From: Cryomorphaceae bacterium 1068 | GTDB lineage: Bacteria; Bacteroidota; Bacteroidia; Flavobacteriales_D; Cryomorphaceae | Assembly: GCA_027214385.1 (NCBI GenBank) | Contig: JAPVXR010000001.1 | Coordinates: 602,267-666,266, forward strand | DNA: 64,000 bases | Reading direction: 5' to 3' | Part shown: positions 17,089 through 25,602 of the stretch, piece by piece | Position numbering within the stretch: position 1 is the stretch's first letter | Layout: each line of letters starts with the position of its first letter | The notes under the pieces: model-generated | The model's database searches: none | What the model saw: the letters and a program-made list of their open reading frames with translations, nothing else | What the model was told of the DNA's origin: nothing | Made by a program: the position numbers and the translations under genes

Positions 17089-18537
17089 ATGAACTGGATA
17101 GATCTCTCTATTTTCTTTGTCTACATGATAGCCATGCTGGGCGTTGGGTACTACTTCCTGAAATCAAATAAGGGATCAGAAGACTATTACCTCGCAGGCA
17201 GAAATATGGGTCCTTGGCATATCGGGATGTCCGTGGTGGCTACCGATGTTGGAGGTGGATTCTCTATCGGTCTCGGAGGGCTGGGATTTACCATGGGCAT
17301 CAGCGGTAGTTGGATGCTATTCACAGGATTAATCGGTGCTTGGCTCGCTGCTGCCTTTCTCATCCCAAAGGTTTTTGAGTTGGGCAGAAGGGTTAACCTC
17401 TTCACATTTCCGCAGGTTTTTGGCGAGATCTATGGAAAACGGGTTGCCCTGCTAGCCGCCATTATATCTGCCATAGGCTACTTGGGTTTTACTTCCTCAC
17501 AAATGTTGGCAGGGGCCAAATTGGCATCTGCCACTTTCCCTTCCGTTAGCCTTGATCAGGCACTTTTGATTATGGGAATAGTCGCCGTAGTCTACACGGT
17601 CATGGGAGGCTTGAAGGCGGTCATTTATACTGATACCATTCAGTGGATTATACTCTTAGCCGGTCTCATATTCATTGGGCTTCCTCTGGGTTTTATTTCC
17701 ATAGGTGGAATGGAAGGGTTGCACGCCGAGACGGATCAAGCGCTCCTCAGTTTGACCAATCTTTCTTGGCAAAATATGGTCAACTGGTCCATCACGATCA
17801 TACCCATTTGGTTTATCGGTATGACGCTCTACCAAAGAATATATGCTTCTCGAGATGTGAAGCAGGCTAAGAAGGCTTGGTACATCGCCGGGCTTTTTGA
17901 ATGGCCTATCATGGCTTTTATGGGAGTGCTTCTCGGGCTTTTTGCCAAAGTAGCAGCCGAGCAAGGTATGTTTGCAGAGATCGGTTATGCGTCAGCTGCG
18001 GGAATGGATGCCGAAATAGGCCTACCTCTCTTATTGCGGACCATCCTCCCTGTGGGCCTTATGGGGCTTATGATGTCTGCCTATTTCAGTGCGATTCTCT
18101 CTACCGCCGATAGCTGCTTGATGGCGTGCTCTGGAAATATTGTGTCAGATATAATGATGCGATTCGGTGTCTTTCGGGCAAAAGATGATTTGCGATTGAG
18201 TCAATGGGCCACCCTGGTGATCGGTGGTGTGGCTTTGTTGATAGCACTTTATATGGAGAGTGTTCTCGAACTCATGCTGCATTCTTATGCCTTTATGGTT
18301 TCCGGGCTTTTTATTCCTGTATTGTTCGGGCTTTATTCTCGACGTCCTTCCGAAACCGCCGCACTATTTTCCATGATCATTGGCGGAAGCCTCACTTTGG
18401 CACTCACCATTCTCACTATTGAATTGCCGTTTGGATTGGATCCCATCACCTTCGGCTTGCTTGCGGCTCTGTTAGCTTATTTGCTAGTTCCCAAAAAGAC
18501 AAAAAAACCCACCAGGCGGATGCAAAGTGGGTTGTAG
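17089..18537 (+). CDS. Sodium:solute symporter (SSS family)
   Basis: This 482-residue inner-membrane protein has about 13 helices. The opening DLSIFFVYMIAMLGVGYYFL and SEDYYLAGRNMGPWHIGMSV are the classic N-terminus of the solute:sodium symporter family (PutP, PanF, SglT). Further signatures are SSQMLAGAKLASATFP near residue 140, YTVMGGLKAVIYTDTIQW near 165 and YFSAILSTADSCLMACSGN near 335; the last carries the Ser/Thr sodium-site residues. Substrates in the family range from proline and pantothenate to sugars and urea, and none can be chosen here. The 3' end holds the terminator of the convergent lipoprotein gene. Confidence 0.9.
   Translation: MNWIDLSIFFVYMIAMLGVGYYFLKSNKGSEDYYLAGRNMGPWHIGMSVVATDVGGGFSIGLGGLGFTMGISGSWMLFTGLIGAWLAAAFLIPKVFELGRRVNLFTFPQVFGEIYGKRVALLAAIISAIGYLGFTSSQMLAGAKLASATFPSVSLDQALLIMGIVAVVYTVMGGLKAVIYTDTIQWIILLAGLIFIGLPLGFISIGGMEGLHAETDQALLSLTNLSWQNMVNWSITIIPIWFIGMTLYQRIYASRDVKQAKKAWYIAGLFEWPIMAFMGVLLGLFAKVAAEQGMFAEIGYASAAGMDAEIGLPLLLRTILPVGLMGLMMSAYFSAILSTADSCLMACSGNIVSDIMMRFGVFRAKDDLRLSQWATLVIGGVALLIALYMESVLELMLHSYAFMVSGLFIPVLFGLYSRRPSETAALFSMIIGGSLTLALTILTIELPFGLDPITFGLLAALLAYLLVPKKTKKPTRRMQSGL
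18500..18533 (-). terminator. Intrinsic terminator of the first lipoprotein gene, inside the symporter 3' end
   Basis: On the minus strand AACCCAC pairs with GTGGGTT across a 14-base loop and is followed by TTTTT. It lies about 30 bases after the stop codon at 18563 and overlaps the last codons of the convergent symporter gene. Confidence 0.6.
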
Positions 18538-18562
18538 AAAGTTGATTTTCGGTGACGTTTTA

Positions 18563-19480
18563 CTACTCGATGTAGTTCATTTCGAAGGTTCCATTTGTAA
18601 CCTGAATAGAATCGGGACCGCCTGATGTGAGTAGGCCTTTGAAGGCAAAATTTCCAGAGATATTATTGTTGATCGTATCGTGTGCAGTAATTTCCATTGA
18701 ACCCGAATCAGCAACAAAAAACTCGGTAACACTTTGTACGAAGAGTCCCGTGACTGAAGAAGTTCCGTCGAGTGCATATGTCCCGGGCTCGATGTCCTGA
18801 GCCATGGTAAGGCTAATCGAAGGGACACTTAAGGGTGGCGTGACTCCTGTAAGTGTAATGACGGATGCTGCTGCATCCCCCGTCGCCATGTTAAAATCAT
18901 AGTTGCTGCTTCCAACCATAAAACTGATCGTTCCTATTCCCGGATTTTCAATATCGGGACCATCATCCCCCATATTGTAAGAGATATTTCTAAACTGTCC
19001 ATCGGTCAGTTCGAAGAAGTCAGAATTATTAATCGGGTTAAAATACTTCACGAAGAAATCACCCGTGATGGTTTTGTTTAAAGAGTCACTATTGGTGATG
19101 TTAAAAACACCGCCACCGTTTCCGTTAGCTTGGAAGGTATAAAGTGTCAGTCCGTTTTCACCAACTGACTCAACCCTGTTCAACGATCCAAGAGGAGATT
19201 GTTGAGTAATGGAATAGGATCCCGAATCAGCTGCGGCTATGGTAATAAATAAGGTGTCTGAGCCTCTTACGGCCTTTATGCGAAAGCCTTCAGCATCAAG
19301 TTCTGCCGTAACCGTGTTCGTTGACCAAGCTGAGGTTTCACCGGTTGCCGGATCAACAAGTTGCCCGCTGAGCTTGAAACTAGGCGCAGGCGCCGCAGGG
19401 GGATCTTCACTGTTGTTGCAAGATGCTGAAAACAAAAGGACAAAGATCAGAGCCGTCGCTTGTAGCAGGGTATGCTTCAT
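18563..19480 (-). CDS. Lipoprotein, paralogue of the next gene
   Basis: This 305-residue protein has a lipoprotein signal ending at Cys21 (LLFSASC), so it should be lipid-anchored. The rest is a beta-rich, Gly/Ser/Thr-rich protein without enzyme motifs. It aligns by eye over its whole length with the neighbour at 19610-20503. Both have the same signal length, a WxT motif (SAWSTNTVTAELDAEGFRIK here, SDWVATSASAQLNLDGTFEV there), a GSISF/GTISF segment, and final strands ending ITNGVFDIEY or VTNGTFEMNYIE. The pair is a tandem duplication, now clearly diverged. It resembles Bacteroidota lipoprotein families of unknown function (possibly DUF6252-type). A terminator separates the two genes. Confidence 0.8.
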   Translation of the reverse strand: MKHTLLQATALIFVLLFSASCNNSEDPPAAPAPSFKLSGQLVDPATGETSAWSTNTVTAELDAEGFRIKAVRGSDTLFITIAAADSGSYSITQQSPLGSLNRVESVGENGLTLYTFQANGNGGGVFNITNSDSLNKTITGDFFVKYFNPINNSDFFELTDGQFRNISYNMGDDGPDIENPGIGTISFMVGSSNYDFNMATGDAAASVITLTGVTPPLSVPSISLTMAQDIEPGTYALDGTSSVTGLFVQSVTEFFVADSGSMEITAHDTINNNISGNFAFKGLLTSGGPDSIQVTNGTFEMNYIE

Positions 19481-19557
19481 AGTAATGTTGCTTGTTTAAT
19501 TCGCGTGGTAAATGTAATTAATCGCACAGAACCTGTTGCCGATGACCTAGGCGAAAA

Positions 19558-19592
19558 CAAAAAAACCGCTTGATCCTTTCAAGCGGTTTTTT
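19558..19592 (-). terminator. Intrinsic terminator of the second lipoprotein gene
   Basis: AACCGCTTGA and TCAAGCGGTT form a perfect 10-bp stem with a short loop, flanked by A-rich and T-rich tracts, so it could work in both directions. It lies about 18 bases after the stop at 19610. Confidence 0.82.
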
Positions 19593-19609
19593 AAAAAATA
19601 GGTTAATGA

Positions 19610-20503
19610 CTAGTACTCAATATCAAATACGCCATTGGTGATAGTAACTGTACCTGATCCTAGAAGTTCTGAACCTGTAAGGTTGAAGGTACCTTCTAAT
19701 TGATCGGCATCCGTATCATTTGAAGAAACCGTCATAGTTCCCGAGTCTGAAAAGAATACCTGTGAACCTGAAGAGTACGTCACTGAAACATCACTGAATA
19801 TGCTCGACAAGTCGTAATCACCCGGAGCAATATCTTCAGGGAATGACATCGTCAAAGATGTAGTAGGACTGCTCAAAGAAGAAGCTGTAAGCTGAACCAT
19901 TCCTGAATTGTTTGAACTGAAAATTTGATCAAGAACTACATTGGTGCCATCCGCTGTGAAAGAAATAGAACCAGCGCCTCCTAGATCAGGAGTCTCAATA
20001 GTGTAAGGCAAGTCGATAACTACTCCGTCTTGCAACACAACCAAATCCAAAGAACCATCCAAGTTGTAGAATACAGCATTGAAAGATCCACTGATCATTT
20101 GGTTGTCTACATCGTTTGCAGTAATTACGAAACTCAAGGTTCCCGTGCTATCAGTGATTCCAAACTCATCGCTGTTAGAAGCTACATAGTAATTGTCATC
20201 TCTCAATACGCTCAAAGTATCCACTACGAAAGCACCAACTTGATTTCCTGAAATTTTAAAGAAAACTTCGTCTGAACCATTTGTTGCAGTCACTTCAAAT
20301 GTTCCGTCCAAATTCAATTGAGCAGAAGCCGAAGTAGCAACCCAATCAGAGTTGGTATTGTTAATCGGATCATTTTCAGTTGCGGTAAATGTGTATGGAA
20401 GTGGAGTCGGAGTAGAATTCCCGTCATCATCATCATCGTTACAAGAAGCTGCAATCAACAAAATTGAAGCTAAAAACGTTGCTCTAAGCAAGATCTGTTT
20501 CAT
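19610..20503 (-). CDS. Lipoprotein, paralogue of the 18563-19480 protein
   Basis: This 297-residue protein has a lipoprotein signal ending at Cys21 (LLIAASC), followed by an acidic Asp run that in Bacteroidota often acts as a surface-export signal for lipoproteins (compare the SLAM-independent LES motif of Capnocytophaga; inference). The body consists of repeated beta-strand segments such as GTFEVTATNGSDEVFFKISG and GSISFTADGTNVVL. It has no catalytic signature. It is homologous end to end to the next gene downstream, which points to a tandem duplication. A perfect TACATTTG -7 motif lies about 34 bases upstream. The function is unknown. Confidence 0.8.
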   Translation of the reverse strand: MKQILLRATFLASILLIAASCNDDDDDGNSTPTPLPYTFTATENDPINNTNSDWVATSASAQLNLDGTFEVTATNGSDEVFFKISGNQVGAFVVDTLSVLRDDNYYVASNSDEFGITDSTGTLSFVITANDVDNQMISGSFNAVFYNLDGSLDLVVLQDGVVIDLPYTIETPDLGGAGSISFTADGTNVVLDQIFSSNNSGMVQLTASSLSSPTTSLTMSFPEDIAPGDYDLSSIFSDVSVTYSSGSQVFFSDSGTMTVSSNDTDADQLEGTFNLTGSELLGSGTVTITNGVFDIEY

Positions 20504-20536
20504 AAGTATCTGAATTTATTTTTTTTTTTTGCCCGG

Positions 20537-20544
20537 CAAATGTA
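20537..20544 (-). promoter_or_regulatory. -7 promoter motif for the second lipoprotein gene
   Basis: The minus strand reads TACATTTG, a perfect TAnnTTTG match, 34 to 41 bases upstream of the ATG at 20503. A long A-run in the mRNA leader (a T-run on the plus strand) lies between the motif and the start. No clear -33 TTG is seen. Confidence 0.5.
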
Positions 20545-20687
20545 AGAAAAATAGGAAATTGAGTACATGGTAAAATGTTAAGACCTTATAAATCTTCTAT
20601 TTGCTGTAGAGAGTTCTTCCCGAAATGCAGATTTGTTCAATAGTTTCGACTTGTCTAATTACCTTTAGGTCACCATCTATCTCGAAA

Positions 20688-21692
20688 ATGAACAGAACAA
20701 TTATAAAAGGAGTAGGGAGCTTTCTTCCCGAAAACGTGATCCGAAACTCAGATTTGGAAAAACTCATGGATACCAATGATGAGTGGATTCAAGAGCGCAC
20801 CGGTATCAAAGAACGACGTTGGGTAGACGACGTGAAGGAGACTACCAGCACCATGGGCGTTAAAGCCGCTAGGAAAGCCATGGATATGGCAGGCATAGGT
20901 CCTGAAGACATTGACTTCGTCATATTCGCCACTTTATCTCCTGATTATTATTTCCCGGGCAGCGGTGTACTGGTCCAACGAGACTTGGGGCTTAAAAATG
21001 TTGGTGCCATGGATTTGCGGAATCAATGCTCAGGCTTTATTTACGGCTTGTCTGTAGCCGATCAGTTTATCAAAACGGGAATGTATAAGAACATTCTCCT
21101 GATCGGCAGTGAGCTGCACAGCGGGGCTTTGGAAAAAACCACCAATGGTAGAGCGGTCTCCGTCATTTTTGGAGATGGTGCCGGTGCCGTCATCCTCTCA
21201 GCTGCCGAAGGAGATGAGAAAGGAATTCTTTCTACCTGCATGCACTCCGAAGGTCAGTATGCGGAGGAGCTTATGATACAAGGTCCTACCACCTCTCATT
21301 GGGTTGATGAAATCCTAGCTGCTGATGACCCCAATGAGGCTTCTTGGCGTCCGCATATGAACGGAAATTTTGTTTTCAAACACGCCATTACACGGATGCC
21401 CGAAGCCATTGAAGAAGTTTTAGAGAAAGCGGGAAAGACTTCCGACGATATTGACCTACTGATTCCGCATCAAGCCAATTTACGCATCAGCGCGATGGTG
21501 CAGCGGCATTTCAAAATGCCTGATTCAAAAGTCTTCAACAATATTCAAACGGTGGGAAACACCACGGCAGGCTCCATTCCCATAGCCATGGCGCAAGCGC
21601 TGGAAGAGGGTAAACTCAAGCGAGGCGATATGCTCTGTTTGGCCGCCTTTGGCTCGGGATTTACGTGGGGTGCTGCCTTACTCGAATTCTAG
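20688..21692 (+). CDS. 3-oxoacyl-ACP synthase III (KAS III/FabH family)
   Basis: I start at the ATG at 20688 (MNRTIIKGVGSFLPENVI), giving 334 residues, the normal FabH length. The catalytic triad is visible: Cys114 in LRNQCSGFIYGL, His261 in IPHQANLRI, and Asn291 in VGNTTAGSIP. The glycine-rich end FGSGFTWGAALLEF is also typical. The enzyme condenses acyl-CoA with malonyl-ACP to start fatty acid or related chains in the cytoplasm. Bacteroidota often have several FabH copies. The usual fatty acid gene neighbours (plsX, rpmF, accBC) are absent, so it may serve a specialised lipid. A near-match -7 motif, TACCTTTA, is at 20660-20667. Confidence 0.92.
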   Translation: MNRTIIKGVGSFLPENVIRNSDLEKLMDTNDEWIQERTGIKERRWVDDVKETTSTMGVKAARKAMDMAGIGPEDIDFVIFATLSPDYYFPGSGVLVQRDLGLKNVGAMDLRNQCSGFIYGLSVADQFIKTGMYKNILLIGSELHSGALEKTTNGRAVSVIFGDGAGAVILSAAEGDEKGILSTCMHSEGQYAEELMIQGPTTSHWVDEILAADDPNEASWRPHMNGNFVFKHAITRMPEAIEEVLEKAGKTSDDIDLLIPHQANLRISAMVQRHFKMPDSKVFNNIQTVGNTTAGSIPIAMAQALEEGKLKRGDMLCLAAFGSGFTWGAALLEF

Positions 21693-21740
21693 TTTTTATC
21701 GGTTGTTGAAAAACAGTAATATCCTTTTGAGGTAGCCTCA

Positions 21741-22718
21741 ATGTGGAAGGGTAAATTTGATCTTGATTCTAGTAGGATGAAGATCAAAAAACAAGACAAT
21801 GGTGCCGCTCTGCTGAGCAACGACGCAATCGTTGAGAAAATGGATGCCACCGAACTCTTGGCGTTCTCAGATCAACTCAAAGAATTCGTTCTCGACAATG
21901 CCGAATCTTTTACTGAGCCTCCACTCAAAGAAGTTTCTTTTCGCAATAGATCTTTTCACGTGGAAGTCACCGATAAGCTTTGGTTTTGGGAAGAACTCGA
22001 ATCGGGCAAGTGGGAGTCAGATACCTTTGACGTTTTCGATCGCTTTCTCGATAAGGATACCGTCTTTCTGGATATCGGTGGCTGGATTGGCAGCACATTT
22101 CTCTATGCTTCACAGTTGGTCAAAAAGTCCATTGTGTTTGAGCCCGATGAAGTGGCTTTTAAAGAATTGTCTTCCAATCTTTCTCAGAACGAGTCAGCCC
22201 CTTGGTATTCTCATACCGAAGTTATTCAAGCAGCGATTGCACCCGAGAGTGGTTCGGTAAGTATTGGTTTTCGCCACGAAAGCGGAGACTCCATGTCCAG
22301 CGTCCTTCTCGGAAATGCTGAAGGAAGCACCAAGGTGCAATCGGTAAATCTCAGCGACTTTATTTCTGAACGTGGATTGACTGATGAGAAACTCTTTGTA
22401 AAAATGGATGTAGAGGGTTTTGAATACGAAATCCTACCCGCTTTGGGATATACAATTCAATCTTTGCCAAATGCCAATTTTCTTATCAGCCTCCATCCTC
22501 AATTTCTTCTTGAAAAGCTCAGCGCAGAAATTCCTTCAGGAAAACTCAAAACATCGCTAATTCGAAAAGCTTTTTTTGCCAAGCACCAAGCCCTGCTAAA
22601 AGCGTTCAAAGGCTACAAGTGCTCCTTTATCAATGGCAAACCTTTTAACCCGAGAAAAGAATTGACCAAGGCATTGATCACGGGGCAGTTTTCGAGGGAT
22701 TTGGTTTTTACGAGGTGA
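21741..22718 (+). CDS. FkbM family SAM-dependent methyltransferase
   Basis: This 325-residue protein has a class I methyltransferase fold in its middle. Motif I is at about residue 112 (VFLDIGGWIGSTFLYAS), the acidic ribose-binding residue is in IVFEPDEVAFKEL, and KMDVEGFEYEILPAL, the FkbM signature, is near residue 225. FkbM-type enzymes methylate hydroxyls on polyketides, glycans or other secondary products. About 85 extra residues lie at each end. It follows the KAS III gene by 48 bases on the same strand and may be co-transcribed with it, but no other biosynthetic genes are near. The substrate is unknown. A second ATG at codon 13 is a possible start. Confidence 0.85.
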   Translation: MWKGKFDLDSSRMKIKKQDNGAALLSNDAIVEKMDATELLAFSDQLKEFVLDNAESFTEPPLKEVSFRNRSFHVEVTDKLWFWEELESGKWESDTFDVFDRFLDKDTVFLDIGGWIGSTFLYASQLVKKSIVFEPDEVAFKELSSNLSQNESAPWYSHTEVIQAAIAPESGSVSIGFRHESGDSMSSVLLGNAEGSTKVQSVNLSDFISERGLTDEKLFVKMDVEGFEYEILPALGYTIQSLPNANFLISLHPQFLLEKLSAEIPSGKLKTSLIRKAFFAKHQALLKAFKGYKCSFINGKPFNPRKELTKALITGQFSRDLVFTR

Positions 22719-22731
22719 ATTTGGAATTTTC

Positions 22732-22763
22732 AATTACGAATTACGAATTACGAATTACGAATT
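22732..22763. repeat. 7-bp tandem repeat, about 4.5 units of AATTACG
   Basis: Four perfect AATTACG units at 22732-22759 are followed by a partial unit, directly after the FkbM gene. Its unit is far too short for a CRISPR repeat. Confidence 0.9.
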
Positions 22764-22794
22764 CTGCTTAGTCTCCACCTCGACTCCGCTTTTT

Positions 22795-22836
22795 GTCCGC
22801 GCTCAGCGCCATAGCGGTATGAAGCTCTGCTTGTCC
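22795..22836 (-). repeat. Palindromic-core repeat, copy 1
   Basis: In minus orientation it begins GGACAAGCAGAG and contains the core GCGC-TGA-GCGC (22799-22809). It matches copy 3 (23017-23066) over most of its length in the same orientation. Confidence 0.65.
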
Positions 22837-22923
22837 GTTTTCTCTGAATACTCTGCACTAGATTAATAAGAATGTTTTTGTGCAGCCGATTTTTACACTG
22901 AGCACACAGAGAATAAATGAATA

Positions 22924-22984
22924 GCAAAGTCCGAAAACATGAGGGCACAGAGGAACGCAAGCGTTCGGATGAGATGTAGAGCGA
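22924..22984 (+). repeat. Palindromic-core repeat, copy 2
   Basis: This starts GCAAAGTCCGAAAAC, contains GGGCACAGAGG and the core AACGC-AA-GCGTT (22954-22965), and ends AGAGCGA. Copy 4 at 32224-32282 matches it closely, with both arms of the core changed. Confidence 0.75.
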
Positions 22985-23016
22985 TTACAGAAGACAAGTG
23001 TTCGGTTTCTCAAATC

Positions 23017-23066
23017 ATCGCTTCAGCGATGCTCAGCGACCTCACGGTATTAGGCTTTGCTTGTCC
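23017..23066 (-). repeat. Palindromic-core repeat, copy 3
   Basis: In minus orientation it reads GGACAAGCAAAGCC, then GTGAGGTCGCTGAG and the core ATCGC-TGAA-GCGAT (23017-23030). It is inverted relative to copy 2. Confidence 0.65.
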
Positions 23067-23129
23067 CTTATCTCTGAGTACTCAGCGCTACCCTCGCCTT
23101 ACCATTTTTAATTGAACATTCTTAATTCT

Positions 23130-25067
23130 TTACTTAGTAAGGGTAAACTCAAACACCATCTTCTCCACCTGTCCTGCCAGCCCTTCGGAGATGAAGACTA
23201 CCGAGTACTGCCCCGCTGCGACGTCGCTCGAGGGTTTCCAGAGTTCTACTTTTTGGAAGGGCGCACCGTCTGAACCTGACGCCACTTCATTTCCCCAACG
23301 GTTGTAGATCACCCAGCGGCAAGAGGCCACGCCCTGCACTTGGGCAATCAGCGCATCATTGCGGCCATCAGAATTCGGGGTGATGATATTGGGCATTAAG
23401 ACTTGGATACCCGGCTCTACCCTAAGGGTAAAAGTGGCCGTATCGGCGCAGGACTCTTCCAGGCGGTAGGCGATAAGCGATACCTCAAAACTCCCCGAAT
23501 CGGGAAAGGTGTAGGACATGTCTTCACTGGTGGAGATGGGCACACCGTCTATCAGCCATTGGTAGCCGGTGGCATTGGTAGAAGTATTGGCAAAGCCCAC
23601 GAAGAGCGGCGAGAAACCCGTGGTGGGAAAAGGATCAAAAGAAGCTTCTTGCAGCGGGTCGAGGGGTACGGTTACTGTCGTATCCCACCGACAGCCCGCC
23701 GCAGAGTTGATGCGGTACTTATAGGTACCCGGAGACAAACCCGCCGAAGCATTGTTGCTTTGTACTGCCCCATCCAGCCGATAGGTAAAAGGCGATCTGC
23801 CCGCAGGGCTATTGGCTTGGATCAGCCCAGTAGGGTCGGGACAAGAAGAAGGATTGACATTGAGACTGGCAGGTCTGGGAATAGCATTCACCTCTACAAA
23901 GATGGGAATGGTCTGGCTGCAGCCTTCCTCGCCTTCGTTCCACATGGTTACGGTGTACCATTGGCTGCTATCGGCAAAGCAAAGGGGATTGGAGAGGGTG
24001 GAGTCGCTTATGCCTGTAGAGGTGCTCCAAGAATGGGTGTCGTATTCTGTGGTGGTAGTGAGTTGGATGGTGTCGCCACGGCAGAAGTCATAAGCACGCT
24101 GCAATGAACCCAAGTCAGGTAAGTCGGTGCAATCGGGAGTGTAGGTGAGGAAAAAGGCAGGGTGGGGGTTGAATCTGCCGAAGTTAATTGGGTAGCTTAG
24201 AGCGCTCAAATATAAATCTTGTTGAACGTCAGACACAAGATAACCATTAATTACAGCTATACCATCTGACTCATCCACCGTATTGTTCGGAACATCGTCG
24301 TCCAATCCGAATAGTTCTCCATTTTCGTAGTAGAAATGCCCTCTAACTCCGCCATCATTAAAACCAGACATTGGGTTAGTGGCATCCGATCCTCCAATAT
24401 TACCGAGAAATTCAGAATTGATGCCAACGATTGATCGGTCACTTTCATCTGCTCCAACTCGATCAGAATAAAGAGAAAACCCAAAATCTTTATCGTTATC
24501 GAAAAGCGGTGTTGCAAAGCTGTACTCTTGTGGAGCATACTGAGTTCGGTCGGCCGTGTAAACTCTCAAACACATTGGCTGATCGACAGTTGGGCTTTCA
24601 TAAAGAAAAACACACATCACACTCCACCATCCAGTATTCACGGGTATGGTGTCATCAAACCCATCTAAAAAAACAGAAATGCTATTGTCCGTTATTTCAA
24701 CGAGATCAGTGATATCGATTCCATTAACAGCAAACAGTTCGACGAACGGGCCGTCAGGTTGTTCATCACCTATTTGACTAGACATATTGAGAGGCACGGA
24801 AACCCCGTTGAGAATAATTTCATTATCCATTGGTCTGCCGTAGCGATATGTCAGCGCAATGGCTTTTCTCAATATGTAATCTTCTTCCCACTTTATCTGA
24901 AATGTTCCGTTTGTCGCCCCAAGAGTGCCCGTTCGTCCAGCAGCTGTTACTCCGCCTGTAAAGCATTCTTCCAAGAATAGATTTTGTGCTGAAGCAAAGT
25001 ACGGAAGCAAGACGCACCAAATCGCCAACAAGAAAAAATTATGGTATGGTTTTCGTCTTTCATGCAT
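23130..25067 (-). CDS. Large secreted protein with PKD-like domain and gliding-motility-associated (CHU_C, T9SS type B) C-terminus
   Basis: I start at the ATG at 25067 (MHERRKPYHNFF); a TTG three codons earlier overlaps a TATATTTG motif. The 645-residue product has a signal peptide ending FASAQ. An N-terminal domain of about 300 residues has no family I recognise. A middle region contains SprB-like and PKD-like segments (about 340-550, for example GFSPLFVGFANTSTNATGYQ). The end is a gliding-motility-associated C-terminal domain (LMPNIITPNSDGRNDAL, VIYNRWGNEVASG), the T9SS type B sorting signal. It is probably a surface protein. Base composition changes sharply near 24180: the 3' part of the gene is distinctly more GC-rich than the 5' part. 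Confidence 0.85.
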   Translation of the reverse strand: MHERRKPYHNFFLLAIWCVLLPYFASAQNLFLEECFTGGVTAAGRTGTLGATNGTFQIKWEEDYILRKAIALTYRYGRPMDNEIILNGVSVPLNMSSQIGDEQPDGPFVELFAVNGIDITDLVEITDNSISVFLDGFDDTIPVNTGWWSVMCVFLYESPTVDQPMCLRVYTADRTQYAPQEYSFATPLFDNDKDFGFSLYSDRVGADESDRSIVGINSEFLGNIGGSDATNPMSGFNDGGVRGHFYYENGELFGLDDDVPNNTVDESDGIAVINGYLVSDVQQDLYLSALSYPINFGRFNPHPAFFLTYTPDCTDLPDLGSLQRAYDFCRGDTIQLTTTTEYDTHSWSTSTGISDSTLSNPLCFADSSQWYTVTMWNEGEEGCSQTIPIFVEVNAIPRPASLNVNPSSCPDPTGLIQANSPAGRSPFTYRLDGAVQSNNASAGLSPGTYKYRINSAAGCRWDTTVTVPLDPLQEASFDPFPTTGFSPLFVGFANTSTNATGYQWLIDGVPISTSEDMSYTFPDSGSFEVSLIAYRLEESCADTATFTLRVEPGIQVLMPNIITPNSDGRNDALIAQVQGVASCRWVIYNRWGNEVASGSDGAPFQKVELWKPSSDVAAGQYSVVFISEGLAGQVEKMVFEFTLTK

Positions 25068-25602
25068 CGTATTCAAATATAGTGAAAAGTAACCTATTAA
25101 CGACTTTCCAATTTAGCAACGGTCAGAATGGTGTGAACAGCTTAAATGAAATCTCTCTCGGAACTGAAGCAGAATTCAAGTACTCGAAGACTAAGTGATT
25201 TACCCGAATTTATGAACACTTAAGGAATAAAATGATGGGAGACACTATGACTTTTAGCACTTTGCTAGAAGTGTATACAATTGCGTTCTATTTCTGAACG
25301 CTTGTAATCAGAATTATAAGGATAATTCTTACCTTACGGTTCTGACCAAAATAAATGAGACGACTATCCACAAATGCATGCATAAGTAAGCCCGAAAGGC
25401 TCCAACCTTTCGGGCCATCACATACACCCGTTCAGGCCATAATATTTGTCCTGTATCCATCGCGAAATAGAAGGGAGGTGCAAATGAGATGACAAAGGTA
25501 GAGCGATATTTCTAAGATCGCCAATTTATATTATCCGTTGTTCACATCCGTGTATCTACGAAGACCTCCATAATGGAGGCAACTAATTAAAAAAAGACTA
25601 TT
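25068..25602. other. Gene-free divergent spacer with an orphan hairpin
   Basis: This 535-base AT-rich stretch separates the divergent CHU_C and 1264-residue protein genes. I see no supported coding gene. It holds a TATATTTG motif on the minus strand at 25074-25081, next to the start of the CHU_C gene, and a perfect 10-bp hairpin at 25390-25415. A long 5' leader, a small RNA or distal regulatory sites for the plus-strand gene are possible. Confidence 0.6.
25390..25415. other. Perfect inverted repeat (10-bp stem, 6-base loop)
   Basis: GCCCGAAAGG and CCTTTCGGGC pair perfectly around CTCCAA. Neither side has a strong T-tract and no gene ends nearby, so it is not an obvious terminator. Confidence 0.7.

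Larger units (their letters stand above)
22719..23129. repeat. Gene-free spacer made mostly of repeats
   Basis: No coding gene is supported in this 411-base stretch. It begins with a 7-bp tandem array and then holds three related copies of a short element with a palindromic core, two in minus and one in plus orientation. A fourth copy is in the spacer at 32.2 kb. Words such as CACAGAGG and GCTTTGCTTGTCC recur. Confidence 0.75.

Noticed and set aside
20688..22718. KAS III plus FkbM methyltransferase as a biosynthetic gene cluster
   Set aside because: Only two genes are present, with no carrier protein, further synthase or export gene next to them.
22732..22763. Possible CRISPR-like array
   Set aside because: Units are 7 bp with no spacers and no cas genes are near; it is a simple tandem repeat.
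23403..24107. 234-codon plus-strand frame opposite the CHU_C gene
   Set aside because: It lies in the GC-rich part of the gene, where fewer chance stops occur; the product is low-complexity and Arg/Gly-rich with no domain.
25390..25415. Hairpin as an intrinsic terminator
   Set aside because: No gene on either strand ends nearby and neither side has a proper T-tract; kept as an unexplained inverted repeat.
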